A DNA stretch of 64,000 nucleotides. Source: Acidaminococcus hominis (GTDB lineage Bacteria > Bacillota > Negativicutes > Acidaminococcales > Acidaminococcaceae). Location: the NCBI RefSeq assembly GCF_021044795.1, contig NZ_JAJNOP010000001.1; one strand, written 5' to 3'. The notes beneath the pieces are model-generated. The model was given only the letters and a program-made list of their open reading frames with translations, was not told where the DNA came from and ran no database searches. Each line of letters starts with the position of its first letter. Positions within the stretch are counted from its first letter, which is position 1. This document shows positions 52,932 through 62,531 of this stretch, in pieces. The translations under genes were made by a program, and so were the position numbers.

Positions 52932-53035
52932 ACCAAATCATGTAAAATATAATATTACCATATCAATTACTGGTTTGGCCCTGAAATGCACCTGCGTTTC
53001 CCCTGGGTCCAGAACCATTGAGTAAGGAGGCCAAT

Positions 53036-53992
53036 TTGCAGATAAGAAAAACGTCCGCAGTGGTGGAATCCGGAATCCTGGCTGCCATCGCGGTTATTTT
53101 TACCTTGGTAGGGAACTACATTCCCGTGCTGGATATGATCGTCAACATCCTGTGGCCCCTGCCCATTATTCTTTGCGGGCGGAGGAACGGACTGAAATGG
53201 AGCATTTCCTGCCTGGTGGTGACAGGCTGCGTGGTAGCCGTACTGTTGTCCCCGCTCCAGGCCCTGACCCAGTGCCTGATTCTGGGCCTGATTGGCCTGA
53301 TGATGGGCTGGGCCATGCGCCGGCAGATGTCCCCCGGGCAGACCCTGCTTATGGGCAGTCTGGGCGCCTTTATTTCCACGGTGCTCAGCGTGCTGGCGGC
53401 CTACGTGTTCATGCACATCAACGTGGTGGAAGTGTTCTTCCAGTCCGTGGATGAATCCCTCCAGCTCAGCAACCAGATGTTCGAGACCCTGGGCATGAGC
53501 GGCATGACGGCTGTCCAGGCGGCCCAGGTGCGCCAGTTGTTTGAACTGGTGCTGCCCGCCGGGGTGCTCCTCAGCGCACCGGTTACGGCCCTGGCCAACT
53601 ATTGGGCTGCCCGGAAGATTCTGGCCCGGATGGGGGATTATTATCCCTGGTTCCCGCCCTTTTCCCAGTGGGCCATTCCCAAATTGACCCTGCTGCCCTA
53701 TGGGGTCGGACTGGCGCTGATTGTCCTGCACCAGAATGCCCAGGATTCCTTGCTTTACCGGGGCGGTTACACGTTGTATATGATGGCCAGTATGTTCCTG
53801 CTGCTGCAGGGGCTGTGCCTGATCCGCTGGTTTGTGGAATACCGGCATTATCCCCGTTTCCTGCTGCCGCTGGCCCTGGTACTGACCTTTACCATGCCGG
53901 TGGTCTCCCAGTTTGTGGTGGTTTTGGGCGCCTATGACATGGTATTCGATATCCGGAAAATCCGTAGGAAACAAAACGGGGACAAACAGTAG
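53036..53992 (+). CDS. DUF2232 membrane protein (YybS-like)
   Basis: The 318-residue membrane protein has about eight segments (TLVGNYIPVLDMIVNILWPL near the start). It matches DUF2232/YybS in length, hydrophobicity and location just before gdpP, as in Bacillus. TTG 53036 follows AGGAGG by five bases and is the probable start; there is no ATG nearby. Function unknown; coupling to gdpP suggests a link with c-di-AMP or the envelope. Confidence 0.85.
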   Translation: MQIRKTSAVVESGILAAIAVIFTLVGNYIPVLDMIVNILWPLPIILCGRRNGLKWSISCLVVTGCVVAVLLSPLQALTQCLILGLIGLMMGWAMRRQMSPGQTLLMGSLGAFISTVLSVLAAYVFMHINVVEVFFQSVDESLQLSNQMFETLGMSGMTAVQAAQVRQLFELVLPAGVLLSAPVTALANYWAARKILARMGDYYPWFPPFSQWAIPKLTLLPYGVGLALIVLHQNAQDSLLYRGGYTLYMMASMFLLLQGLCLIRWFVEYRHYPRFLLPLALVLTFTMPVVSQFVVVLGAYDMVFDIRKIRRKQNGDKQ

Positions 53993-54001
53993 GGGGATAT
54001 T

Positions 54002-56050
54002 ATGGACGAGAAATCGCGCAGAAATATTTGGCAGTCGGTGCGCATTGGCGTGGCCCTGATCGGGACCGTGCTGGTGGTCTACGGGATCTGTGTGAACCAG
54101 GCCCTGTGGACGGCCGTGGGCTTTGCTTCTGTGCTGTTGGTGTACTATCTGACCTTCCGCAGCAACCGGCTGCGGGAAGCCTGGTTCAACCATTCCATGA
54201 CCACGGTGGTCCGGAATATTGAACGGGCCAACAATTATGCGGTGCAGCGGATTCCCATCGGCATCGGGGTCTTCGACAAGGAAGGCCATCTCCAATGGCG
54301 GAACCGGCTGTTCAACGAGTACGTAACTGTGGACGCACCCTCCGGAACGGCCTTGGAAAAAATCCTGCCGCCGCCGGAAAACAACTTTGCCACCCTGCGG
54401 CTGCGGGATGCGGAAAAGCAGATCAAGATTGGGGACCGGATTTACCAGATGCTGGTACGCCGGATCCAGATTACCGATGACCCCGCCGACGATACGGGCA
54501 TTGTGCTGTATCTCACGGACATTACGGACCGGCAGCGTCAAAAACGCCGGTACGAGGATGGCCGGCCGGTGGTAGCCTATGTGCAGTTCGACAACTACGA
54601 CGATGCCATGAAGGGACTCAACGAAAACGAGCGGGCCAGCCTTTTGGTAGATGTGACCAAGGCCATTGGCGGCTGGGTAGACGAGGTCCATGGCTATTTC
54701 CAGAAATGCACGGAAGATTTGTACGTGGTGGGCCTGAGCTGGAAGGGTCTTAATGAAACCATCGGGAAAAAATTCCCGGTGCTGGACAAAATCCGGGAAA
54801 TCAAAACCAGCAGCCGGATCAACCCCACCATCAGCATTGGGGTGGGGGCTGTAGGCAAGAACCTTTCCGAAATGAGCCAAAAGGCCCAGGCTTCCCTGGA
54901 CCTGGCCCTGGGCCGGGGCGGTGACCAGGCCGTAGTCAATATCGAAGATGAAATGCATTTCTACGGAGCCAGAGGTTCCGTACAGGCCAAGAATACCCGG
55001 GTTCGGGCTCGGATTGTGGCCCAGGCCATCCACGAGCTGATGACCAACGCCGACCAGGTGATGGTCATGGGCCACGCCAACGAAGATTACGATGCCCTGG
55101 GGGCCGCCATCGGGGTGGCCAAAATGGCTCTGACCCTGGGCAAGAGCTGCTGCATCGTCAACAGCGGCCAGGGTTCTTCTTTAAAGAAACTGGAAACGGT
55201 TTCTAAGGATCAGAGCGACCGGTACCTGTCCCTGATTGTGGATGAGGAAGAAGCCCTGAAACGGCTGACTCCGGGCTGCATCCTGGTACTGGTGGACCAC
55301 CACCGGGCCATGCTCAGTGCGGCACCCAAGGTGCTCCAGGCCGTGAAGAAACGGATTATCATTGACCACCACCGCCGGGCAGAGGATGCCATTAAGGACG
55401 TAATGCTGCAGTACATGGAGCCGTCCACTTCCTCCACCTGCGAAATGGTCACGGAAATCCTCCAATATTTCCAGAACCGGATGAGTTTTTCTGAAGTGGA
55501 AGCCACGGCCCTGTACGCAGGGATTCTGGTGGATACGAAAAACTTTGCCGTTCAGACCGGGGAACGGACCTTTGAAGCTGCGGCTTTCCTGCGGCGGAAC
55601 GGGGCGGATCCCCATATGGTTTCCCAATTGTTCAAGGACGACGAAAATACGGTGCTGACCCGGGCGAAAATCATTACTGAAATGAAGACGCCCTTGCCGG
55701 GGCTGGCCCTGTCCGTCCACAAATGCTCCGCCCAGGACAAGGATACCTCCGTGATTGTGGCCCAGGCAGCCGATGAGCTGCTGACCATGGACGATATCCA
55801 CGTCAGTGTGGTGCTCAGCGAAAATGAAAAGGGCGTCAGCATCAGCGCCCGCAGTGACGGTTCCGTCAATGTGCAGGTGATGATGGAAGAGCTTGGCGGC
55901 GGCGGTCACCAGACCGTAGCCGGGGTGCAGGTCAAGGACGTAAAGGCAGAAGATTTAGTGCCCAAGGTCATTGCCCTGGCCAAAGAACAAATGAAGGAGA
56001 GCGATACCGATGAAAGTGATTCTGCTGCAGGACATCAAGAAGTTGGGTAA
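54002..56050 (+). CDS. gdpP: Cyclic-di-AMP phosphodiesterase GdpP
   Basis: The 682-residue protein has two membrane helices (about 14-50), a degenerate PAS domain (about 75-155), a degenerate GGDEF domain (about 170-310, with no GGDEF motif), a DHH domain with MGHANEDYDALGAAIG, LVLVDHHRAM and IIIDHHRRAED, and a DHHA1 domain with LGGGGHQTVAGVQV. It hydrolyses c-di-AMP to pApA and so affects potassium and wall homeostasis. Its last 41 bases overlap rplI. Confidence 0.93.
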   Translation: MDEKSRRNIWQSVRIGVALIGTVLVVYGICVNQALWTAVGFASVLLVYYLTFRSNRLREAWFNHSMTTVVRNIERANNYAVQRIPIGIGVFDKEGHLQWRNRLFNEYVTVDAPSGTALEKILPPPENNFATLRLRDAEKQIKIGDRIYQMLVRRIQITDDPADDTGIVLYLTDITDRQRQKRRYEDGRPVVAYVQFDNYDDAMKGLNENERASLLVDVTKAIGGWVDEVHGYFQKCTEDLYVVGLSWKGLNETIGKKFPVLDKIREIKTSSRINPTISIGVGAVGKNLSEMSQKAQASLDLALGRGGDQAVVNIEDEMHFYGARGSVQAKNTRVRARIVAQAIHELMTNADQVMVMGHANEDYDALGAAIGVAKMALTLGKSCCIVNSGQGSSLKKLETVSKDQSDRYLSLIVDEEEALKRLTPGCILVLVDHHRAMLSAAPKVLQAVKKRIIIDHHRRAEDAIKDVMLQYMEPSTSSTCEMVTEILQYFQNRMSFSEVEATALYAGILVDTKNFAVQTGERTFEAAAFLRRNGADPHMVSQLFKDDENTVLTRAKIITEMKTPLPGLALSVHKCSAQDKDTSVIVAQAADELLTMDDIHVSVVLSENEKGVSISARSDGSVNVQVMMEELGGGGHQTVAGVQVKDVKAEDLVPKVIALAKEQMKESDTDESDSAAGHQEVG

Positions 56051-56462
56051 AAAAGGTGAAATTATTGAGACGGCGGAAGGTTATGGCCGCAACTATCTGA
56101 TTCCCCGGGGCATGGCGGAAGAAGCTACGTCCCAGAACCTGAACCAGGCCAAACGGGACCAGCAGGTAGCTGCCCACCGGAAAGCCCAGGCTCATGACGA
56201 AGCCGTAATCCTGGCTTCCCAGCTGGAAAAGGTTACGCTGCATATGAAAGTGAAAGTGGGCGCCAACGGCAAGCTGTTTGGCTCCATTGCGTCCAAGGAT
56301 GTGGCAGAAGCCCTGCTGGCTCAAACCGGCATGGAAGGGGTGGACCGCCGCAAAATCGAAATTCCGGAAGTGATCAAGAGCCCGGGCGAATACAAAGCCA
56401 CGGCCAAATTGATGCCGGATATTACCGCTACCTTTAAGGTATTGGTAGAGACGGAGGAATAA
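56010..56462 (+). CDS. rplI: Ribosomal protein L9
   Basis: The 150-residue protein starts MKVILLQDIKKLGKKGEIIE, followed by the conserved AEGYGRNYLIPRGMA and the long central helix. It starts inside the end of gdpP and ends one base into dnaB. Confidence 0.95.
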   Translation: MKVILLQDIKKLGKKGEIIETAEGYGRNYLIPRGMAEEATSQNLNQAKRDQQVAAHRKAQAHDEAVILASQLEKVTLHMKVKVGANGKLFGSIASKDVAEALLAQTGMEGVDRRKIEIPEVIKSPGEYKATAKLMPDITATFKVLVETEE

Positions 56463-57796
56463 TGGAAGAACGTATACCCCCACAAAATGTCGAAGCGGAA
56501 CAAAGCGTCCTGGGAGCTATGCTCATCAGCCGCGATGCCATCGATAAAGCTGGGGAAATCCTGACGGAAGAGGATTTCTACCGCCAGGACGACCGGATCA
56601 TCTTTTCAGCCATTATGGACCTGCACGGCCGCAATGAGGCTGTGGATCTGGTCACGGTTACCGAAGAACTGCGGAAAATGGGAAAGCTGGAAGCCATTGG
56701 CGGTACGGCGGCCATTACAGCCCTGAGCAACGCAGTTCCCACGGCAGCCAATGTGGTTTACCATGCCAAGATTGTGGAGGAAAAGTCCCTGCGCCGGCAG
56801 CTGATTGAGGCTGCCACCGACGTGGCGGCCAGTGGCTACGAAGAAGAAGAGGATATTGCCCAGACCATCGATAAGGCGGAGCAGAAAATCCTGGCCGTGG
56901 CCAACCGGAAGCATTCCGGCGGCATGGTAAAAATCAAGGATATTGTCAAAGCCGCCATGGGCCGGATTGAGGAATTGTACGATTCCAAGGACGCCTACAC
57001 CGGGCTGCCCACCGGCTTTACGGACTTTGACAGAATGACCAGCGGCCTGCAGCCCTCCGACCTGATTATCGTGGCTGCCCGCCCGTCCATGGGTAAATCT
57101 TCCCTGGTACTGAACATTGCAGAGCACGTGGCCATCAAGGGGCATAAGTCCGTGGCCTTCTTCTCCCTGGAAATGAGCAAGGAGCAGCTGGTGCAGCGTA
57201 TGCTGTGCTCCGGCGCCGATATTGACGCCTCCCGGCTGCGAATTGGCCAGCTTCAGGACAGTGAATGGCCCAAACTGGTGAAGGCCGCTGACGAACTCAG
57301 TGAGTCCAAGATCATGATGGACGATACCCCGGGGATTACCGCCCTGGAAATGCGGTCTAAATGCCGGCGCTGGAAAAACGAAAATGGTCTTGACCTTATT
57401 ATCGTGGACTATCTGCAGCTGATGCAGGGGTCCTCCCGTCGGGCCAGTGACAACCGGCAGCAGGAAATGAGTGAGATTTCCCGTTCCCTGAAGGGCCTTG
57501 CCCGGGAACTGAATGTTCCCCTGATTGCCCTGTCCCAGCTGAGCCGGAGCGTGGAATCCCGTACCAGCAAGCGCCCTATGCTTAGTGACTTGCGGGAATC
57601 CGGCGCTTTGGAACAGGATGCGGATATTGTTTGCTTTATTTACCGGGATGATTACTACAACCCGGATACGGATCAAAAGAACATTGCCGAACTGATTGTG
57701 GCAAAGCATCGTAACGGACCTGTAGGAACCGTACAGCTGTTCTTCAAGAAGGATACTACCCGGTTTGCAGATTTGACCAAAGACCATATAGGGTAA
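56462..57796 (+). CDS. dnaB: Replicative DNA helicase DnaB
   Basis: The 444-residue hexameric helicase has the N-terminal domain (PPQNVEAEQSVLGAMLISRD), Walker A AARPSMGKSSLVLNIAEH, Walker B DLIIVDYLQLMQG, and the arginine-finger region near the C-terminus. No DnaC or DnaI loader gene is in the window; the DciA-like protein at 19752-20486 is the likely partner. The gene begins with a one-base overlap with rplI. No intein. Confidence 0.96.
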   Translation: MEERIPPQNVEAEQSVLGAMLISRDAIDKAGEILTEEDFYRQDDRIIFSAIMDLHGRNEAVDLVTVTEELRKMGKLEAIGGTAAITALSNAVPTAANVVYHAKIVEEKSLRRQLIEAATDVAASGYEEEEDIAQTIDKAEQKILAVANRKHSGGMVKIKDIVKAAMGRIEELYDSKDAYTGLPTGFTDFDRMTSGLQPSDLIIVAARPSMGKSSLVLNIAEHVAIKGHKSVAFFSLEMSKEQLVQRMLCSGADIDASRLRIGQLQDSEWPKLVKAADELSESKIMMDDTPGITALEMRSKCRRWKNENGLDLIIVDYLQLMQGSSRRASDNRQQEMSEISRSLKGLARELNVPLIALSQLSRSVESRTSKRPMLSDLRESGALEQDADIVCFIYRDDYYNPDTDQKNIAELIVAKHRNGPVGTVQLFFKKDTTRFADLTKDHIG

Positions 57797-57811
57797 GCCG
57801 CCCCAGGCGGA

Positions 57812-57858
57812 AGGGCTGCTCCTGCTGCTGGCAATTGCCAGTGGTGGGGGCAGTTTTT
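57812..57858 (+). terminator. Terminator of dnaB
   Basis: CTGCTCC and an inner CTGGCAA arm pair with TTGCCAG and GGGGCAG; T6 follows. Confidence 0.8.
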
Positions 57859-58088
57859 TGTGCCCAAACGGGGAAATTTCCGGAAAACCCGGAAGAAGGG
57901 CAAAAAAGGATTTGACAATGTTCGGAATTTTGCACCCATAATCCGGGCCAGCCCTCTTTTTTCTGTAACAGAAGAATTTGCAGGAACTTTTTCAGGGAAA
58001 AGTACCCGGTTTTTCTGGGGTAAAAGTGAAAAAGAAGGAACAAAATAGGAATTTTTCCGGGTTTCCTGCTAACATTCTATTATTGTCA

Positions 58089-58117
58089 TTGCTATACGTT
58101 CGGTAAAATGATACAAT
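58089..58117 (+). promoter_or_regulatory. Promoter of purB-purA
   Basis: TTGCTA (58089-58094), 17-base spacer, TACAAT (58112-58117). A CCGAAC core on the minus strand lies inside the spacer. Confidence 0.72.
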
Positions 58118-58126
58118 AAACCCGTA

Positions 58127-58233
58127 TGTGAAGGCTGCTTCACAGGATTTAAATTGGAGCCGAACGGAAGGCACTGCCTTTCCTGGCAGAAGCCTGGTTC
58201 CACACAGGGCACGCGGCAAAGGCGGCGTGTTTT
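58127..58233 (+). ncRNA. Candidate structured leader RNA of purB
   Basis: Helices: TGTGAAG/CTTCACA (58127-58133 with 58138-58144), GGAAGGC/GCCTTTCC (58166-58183), and CACGC/GCGTG (58210-58229) followed by four T. It does not match the purine, PRPP or ZTP riboswitch consensus as I know them. It may be an attenuator or unstructured chance. Confidence 0.3.
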
Positions 58234-58272
58234 CAGCTATGCCATTTTTTCTATTCTAAGGAGGAAGTTACT

Positions 58273-59565
58273 GTGATTCCACGTTATACCGGCAAAGAAA
58301 TGGGTTCCATCTGGACGGAAGAAAATGAAGACCGCACAATGGTCAAGGTCGAAATTCTGGCTTGCGAAGCCATGAACAAATTGGGGATTGTTCCCGATGA
58401 TGCCCTTCATGACATCCAAACCAAGGCTGATTTCGAATTGGACCGGGTTCACGAAATTGAAAAAGTCACCAACCACGATATCATCTCCCTGCTGACCAAC
58501 GTGGCAGAGCATGTAGGCGATGCCTCCAAATACATTCATAAAGGCTTAACCTCCAGCGATGTTAAGGATACCGCCATGGGCGTCATGATGCGGGATTCCT
58601 GCGAAATCCTGATCCGGCTGGAAAAGGAACTCCACGATGTCCTGAAAACCCAGGCCCAAAAATACCGTCATACCATCTGCGTCGGCCGTACCCACGGCAT
58701 TCATGCAGAACCCATGACCTTCGGGCTGAAGTTCCTGCTGTGGATGGATGAAACGGAACGGAATATCGAACGCCTGGAACTGGCCAAGAAATACATTTCC
58801 GTAGGCAAACTCAGCGGCGCTGTGGGCACCTACTCCAATATTGATCCGTTCGTGGAAAAATATGTCTGCGAAAAACTGGGTCTGGAACCGGTTAAACTGG
58901 CTACCCAGGTTGTCCAAAGAGATCGTCATGCTTTCTACCTGACCACCATTGCCGTTTGCGGCGCTACCCTGGAAAAGATGGCTACGGAAATCCGTGCCCT
59001 GCAGCGTACCGATATTCGGGAAGCGGAAGAGTATTTTGCTCCTGGCCAGAAGGGTTCTTCTGCCATGCCCCACAAACGCAATCCCATTACCTGCGAAAAG
59101 ATCTGCGGCCTGGCCCGGGTTCTGCGGGGCAATGCCCAGGCAGCCCTGGAAAACGTGGCCCTGTGGCATGAACGGGATATTTCCCATTCTTCCGTAGAAC
59201 GGATTATCCTGCCGGATTCTACCATCCTGCTGGATCATATGCTGCGGAAAACCAAGAATATCATGGAAAAACTGTTGGTTTATCCGGATGCCATGATTGC
59301 CAACCTGAACAAGACCGGCGGTCTGATCTACAGCCAAAACCTGCTGGTTGCCCTGGTAGGCAAAGGCGTGCTGCGGGAAGATGCCTACAAGTGGGTACAG
59401 CGCAACGCTATGGCCCGCTGGCTGGAAGGCGCTGACTTCAAGACCAATGTGGAAGCTGACCCGGATATCGATAAGTACCTGACCAAAGAAGAAGTGGAAG
59501 CCTGCTTCGAACCGAAACATATGCTGAAGCATGTGGATGAAATCTACGCCCGGTACGGCATGTAA
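58273..59565 (+). CDS. purB: Adenylosuccinate lyase
   Basis: Acts twice in purine synthesis: SAICAR to AICAR and adenylosuccinate to AMP, releasing fumarate. The 430-residue protein starts at GTG 58273 after AAGGAGG and has GLTSSDVKDTAMGVMMRDSC, GRTHGIHAEPMTFGLKF, and the fumarase-superfamily signature GSSAMPHKRNPITCEKI. It lies 25 bases before purA. The fumarate released could be used by the fumarase at 61 kb. Confidence 0.96.
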   Translation: MIPRYTGKEMGSIWTEENEDRTMVKVEILACEAMNKLGIVPDDALHDIQTKADFELDRVHEIEKVTNHDIISLLTNVAEHVGDASKYIHKGLTSSDVKDTAMGVMMRDSCEILIRLEKELHDVLKTQAQKYRHTICVGRTHGIHAEPMTFGLKFLLWMDETERNIERLELAKKYISVGKLSGAVGTYSNIDPFVEKYVCEKLGLEPVKLATQVVQRDRHAFYLTTIAVCGATLEKMATEIRALQRTDIREAEEYFAPGQKGSSAMPHKRNPITCEKICGLARVLRGNAQAALENVALWHERDISHSSVERIILPDSTILLDHMLRKTKNIMEKLLVYPDAMIANLNKTGGLIYSQNLLVALVGKGVLREDAYKWVQRNAMARWLEGADFKTNVEADPDIDKYLTKEEVEACFEPKHMLKHVDEIYARYGM

Positions 59566-59590
59566 CTGTTAGAAGAAGGAGATTGATTCT

Positions 59591-60883
59591 ATGTCATCTG
59601 TTGTTGTGATTGGTTCCCAATGGGGGGACGAAGGTAAAGGCAAAATCGTAGATTATCTGGCCCAGCAGGCCGATACAGTAGTCCGTTATTCCGGCGGTTC
59701 CAATGCCGGTCATACGGTTGTGGTCAACAATGTGGAATTCAAGCTGCGCTTGCTGCCCAGCGGCATTCTGTACAAGGACAAGACCTGCATCCTGGGGAAC
59801 GGAGTTGTTATCAATCCCCGTGTGGTGCTGCAGGAAATTGCCGACATGAAGGCCAAAGGTGTGGACACCAGCAATTTGCTGATCAGCGACCGGGCCCATG
59901 TGGTGTTTCCGTATCACGAAAAGCAGGATGAATTGCAGGAAGCAGCTTTGGGAGATGCCAAAATCGGCACCACCAAAGGCGGCATTGGTCCCTGCTACAT
60001 GGATAAATATGCCCGTACCGGCATCCGGGTCTGCGACCTGATGAATCCGGAAATTCTGGCAGAAAAACTGAAGAGAACCCTGGCCGTGAAAAACGACCTG
60101 TTCACCAAATTGTATGGGGCAGAACCCATGGAATATGAACCCATGCTGAAGGATTACCTGGCCTACGCTGAAGAACTGCGGCCCCATGTAACCGACACCA
60201 GCGTGGTGATGGGCAACAAGTTTGACGAAGGCGCCAATGTGCTGTTTGAAGGGGCCCAGGCTACGTTCCTGGACATCGACTACGGCACCTATCCCTACGT
60301 AACCAGCTCCAACCCCACCGCCGGCAATGCGGCTACGGGCAGCGGCGTAGGTCCCCTGTACATCGACCATGTGGTGGGCGTGGTAAAAGCCTATACCACC
60401 CGGGTAGGGGAAGGCCCCTTTGTCTGCGAACTGTTTGATACCGATGGCCCCGGCACGTACCTGAGAAACACCGGCCATGAATTTGGCACGGTTACGGGAC
60501 GGCCCCGCCGCTGCGGCTGGCTGGATGCCTTCATGGTGAAATATGCAGCCCGGCTCAACAGCATGGATTCCCTGGCCATTACCCGTCTGGATATTCTGGA
60601 CGGTTTGGACACCATTAAAATGTGCACCGGCTGGACCATTGACGGCAAAGCCATCCAGCACATTCCTGCGGACCTGTCCATTCTGGCCCAGGCCAAACCG
60701 GTTTACGAAACCTTCAAGGGCTGGAAAAAGGATATTTCCGGCGTCCGGAAATACGAAGACCTGCCGGAGGAAGCCCAGGTATATCTGAAGCGCCTGAGCG
60801 AAGTGGTAGGTGTGCCCATCGGAATTATTTCTGTCGGCCCCAACCGGGATCAGACCTTCTCCCTGAAGAAGTTCTTCGATTAA
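59591..60883 (+). CDS. purA: Adenylosuccinate synthetase
   Basis: Converts IMP and aspartate to adenylosuccinate using GTP. The 430-residue protein begins VVVIGSQWGDEGKGKIVDYL and includes NAGHTVVVNN, GTTKGGIGPCYMDKYARTGI and the end VGPNRDQTFSLKKFF. Normal length. Co-transcribed with purB, giving both steps from IMP to AMP. Confidence 0.97.
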   Translation: MSSVVVIGSQWGDEGKGKIVDYLAQQADTVVRYSGGSNAGHTVVVNNVEFKLRLLPSGILYKDKTCILGNGVVINPRVVLQEIADMKAKGVDTSNLLISDRAHVVFPYHEKQDELQEAALGDAKIGTTKGGIGPCYMDKYARTGIRVCDLMNPEILAEKLKRTLAVKNDLFTKLYGAEPMEYEPMLKDYLAYAEELRPHVTDTSVVMGNKFDEGANVLFEGAQATFLDIDYGTYPYVTSSNPTAGNAATGSGVGPLYIDHVVGVVKAYTTRVGEGPFVCELFDTDGPGTYLRNTGHEFGTVTGRPRRCGWLDAFMVKYAARLNSMDSLAITRLDILDGLDTIKMCTGWTIDGKAIQHIPADLSILAQAKPVYETFKGWKKDISGVRKYEDLPEEAQVYLKRLSEVVGVPIGIISVGPNRDQTFSLKKFFD

Positions 60884-60899
60884 GCAAACTACAAGTTAT

Positions 60900-60938
60900 A
60901 AAAAATACGCTGTGCCTGTGGGCACAGCGTATTTTTGT
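60900..60938. terminator. Bidirectional terminator between purA and fumC
   Basis: AAATACGCTGTGCC pairs with GGCACAGCGTATTT over a four-base loop; A and T runs lie on both sides. Confidence 0.92.
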
Positions 60939-60995
60939 TAGGGAAGAAAGTTAAAACCAAAAAAGAAAAGGAGCTTTTAGGTTTACTATCCCTTT

Positions 60996-62372
60996 TTATA
61001 CCATTTCTTCCGGATGGAAAACCTTATCAAATTCTTCTTCTTTCATATAGCCCAGTTTCAGGACCGCTTCCTTCAGGGAAATATTGTCCTTGAAGGCCTG
61101 CTTGGCCACGACGGCGCAGCGGTCGTAGCCGATGTAGGGGCTTAGGGCGGTAACCAGCATCAGGGAATGGTGCAGGTTGTAGGCCATCTTTTCCCGGTTG
61201 GCCTTGATGCCGATGACGCAGTTTTTCCGGAAGGAAACCATCACGTCGGTCAGCAGCTGGACGGACTGGAGGAAGTTGTAGATGGTGACCGGCAGGAATA
61301 CGTTCAGCTGGAAGTTCCCCTGGGAAGCGGCAAAGCCAATAGCGGCATCATTGCCCATGACCTGGACAGCTACCATGGTGACAGCTTCGCATTGGGTGGG
61401 GTTCACCTTGCCGGGCATAATGGAGGAGCCAGGTTCGTTGGCGGGAATGGTGATTTCTCCCAGACCATCTCGGGGACCGGAAGCCAGCCAGCGTACATCG
61501 TTGGCAATCTTCATCAGGTTGGCGGCCAGGGCCTTCAGGGCACCGTGGGCGTAAACCATATCGTCCAGGCTGGTCAGGGCGTGGAATTTGTTGGGGGCCG
61601 TTACAAAAGGATGGCCGGTGTTTTCCGCAATATAGGCAGCCGCTTTGGTGTCAAAGCCTTCCGGGGCGTTGAGCCCGGTGCCTACGGCAGTACCGCCCAG
61701 GGCCAGTTCCAATAGGCCCGGCAGGGCATTTTGGATTTCTGCCTTGTTGCGTTCCAGCATGGTGCGCCAGCCGGAAATTTCCTGGGAGAAGGCGATGGGC
61801 ACCGCATCCTGCAAGTGGGTCCGGCCGGTGGTGACGATGCCCTGATTGTCCTTTTCCAGCTGGGCAAAGGCAGCCGCCAGTTGGTCCAGGGCCGGCAGCA
61901 GGTGGTCCTGGAGCTTTAGCACGGCAGCAATGTGCATGGCCGTGGGGAAGGTATCGTTGGAGCTTTGGGACATATTCACGTGGTCGTTGGGGTGGAGCAG
62001 AGCTTCCCCAGCCAGTTCATTGCCCCGGTGGGCGATGACTTCGTTCAGGTTCATGTTGCTTTGGGTGCCGCTGCCGGTCTGCCAGACGGCCAAGGGGAAG
62101 TTCCCTGCCAGTTTGCCGGCCAGGATTTCGTCGCAGGCCTGGCCGATTACCTGGCACCGTTTGGCATCCAGGTGACCCAGAGCCTGGTTAGCCTGGGCGG
62201 CTGATTTTTTCAGGTAGGCAAAAGCTGCAATCACTTCTGCCGGAATCTTTTCGGTGCCAATCCGGAAGTTTTCCAGACTCCGTTCGGTTTGGGCACCCCA
62301 ATATTTATCGGCTGGAACCTTGATTTCACCCATGGAATCCCGTTCCAGACGCCACTTTTCATTACTACCCAT
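60996..62372 (-). CDS. fumC: Fumarate hydratase, class II
   Basis: Interconverts fumarate and malate. The 458-residue protein has the signature GSSIMPGKVNPTQCEAVTMV, where PGKVNPTQCEA separates fumarase from aspartase (PAKVNP), and TGSGTQSNMNLNEVIAHRGN, GRTHLQDAVPIAFSQEISGW. Iron-independent, heat-stable type. AGGGAG precedes the ATG. Together with PurB and the malic/malolactic enzyme it could route fumarate to malate and onward. Confidence 0.95.
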   Translation of the reverse strand: MGSNEKWRLERDSMGEIKVPADKYWGAQTERSLENFRIGTEKIPAEVIAAFAYLKKSAAQANQALGHLDAKRCQVIGQACDEILAGKLAGNFPLAVWQTGSGTQSNMNLNEVIAHRGNELAGEALLHPNDHVNMSQSSNDTFPTAMHIAAVLKLQDHLLPALDQLAAAFAQLEKDNQGIVTTGRTHLQDAVPIAFSQEISGWRTMLERNKAEIQNALPGLLELALGGTAVGTGLNAPEGFDTKAAAYIAENTGHPFVTAPNKFHALTSLDDMVYAHGALKALAANLMKIANDVRWLASGPRDGLGEITIPANEPGSSIMPGKVNPTQCEAVTMVAVQVMGNDAAIGFAASQGNFQLNVFLPVTIYNFLQSVQLLTDVMVSFRKNCVIGIKANREKMAYNLHHSLMLVTALSPYIGYDRCAVVAKQAFKDNISLKEAVLKLGYMKEEEFDKVFHPEEMV

Positions 62373-62493
62373 ATTGCTCCCTCATTTCTTATATGATACT
62401 GCATTATTTCATAGGATGAAGGGATTGTCAAACGAAGAAACCTGTTTTTGGCCCTGGGGATTGTCCCTGAGGAAAAGCGGCGCGTTGGGCCCT

Positions 62494-62523
62494 AAAAAAA
62501 GACGGCCGAAGCCGTCTTTTTCA
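62494..62523 (-). terminator. Terminator of the 62532 gene
   Basis: On the minus strand AAAAGACGGC pairs with GCCGTCTTTT over a four-base loop, with T7 after it. Confidence 0.92.
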
Positions 62524-62531
62524 CTGCTTGT

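Larger units (their letters stand above)
57859..58272. other. Intergenic stretch with purB promoter and leader
   Basis: No gene is visible. It holds the purB promoter (58089-58117), a folded leader, and two CCGAAC cores (58098-58103 minus, 58160-58165 plus) like the core of Firmicutes PurR boxes, though their spacing of 57 bases is larger than usual. Confidence 0.55.
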
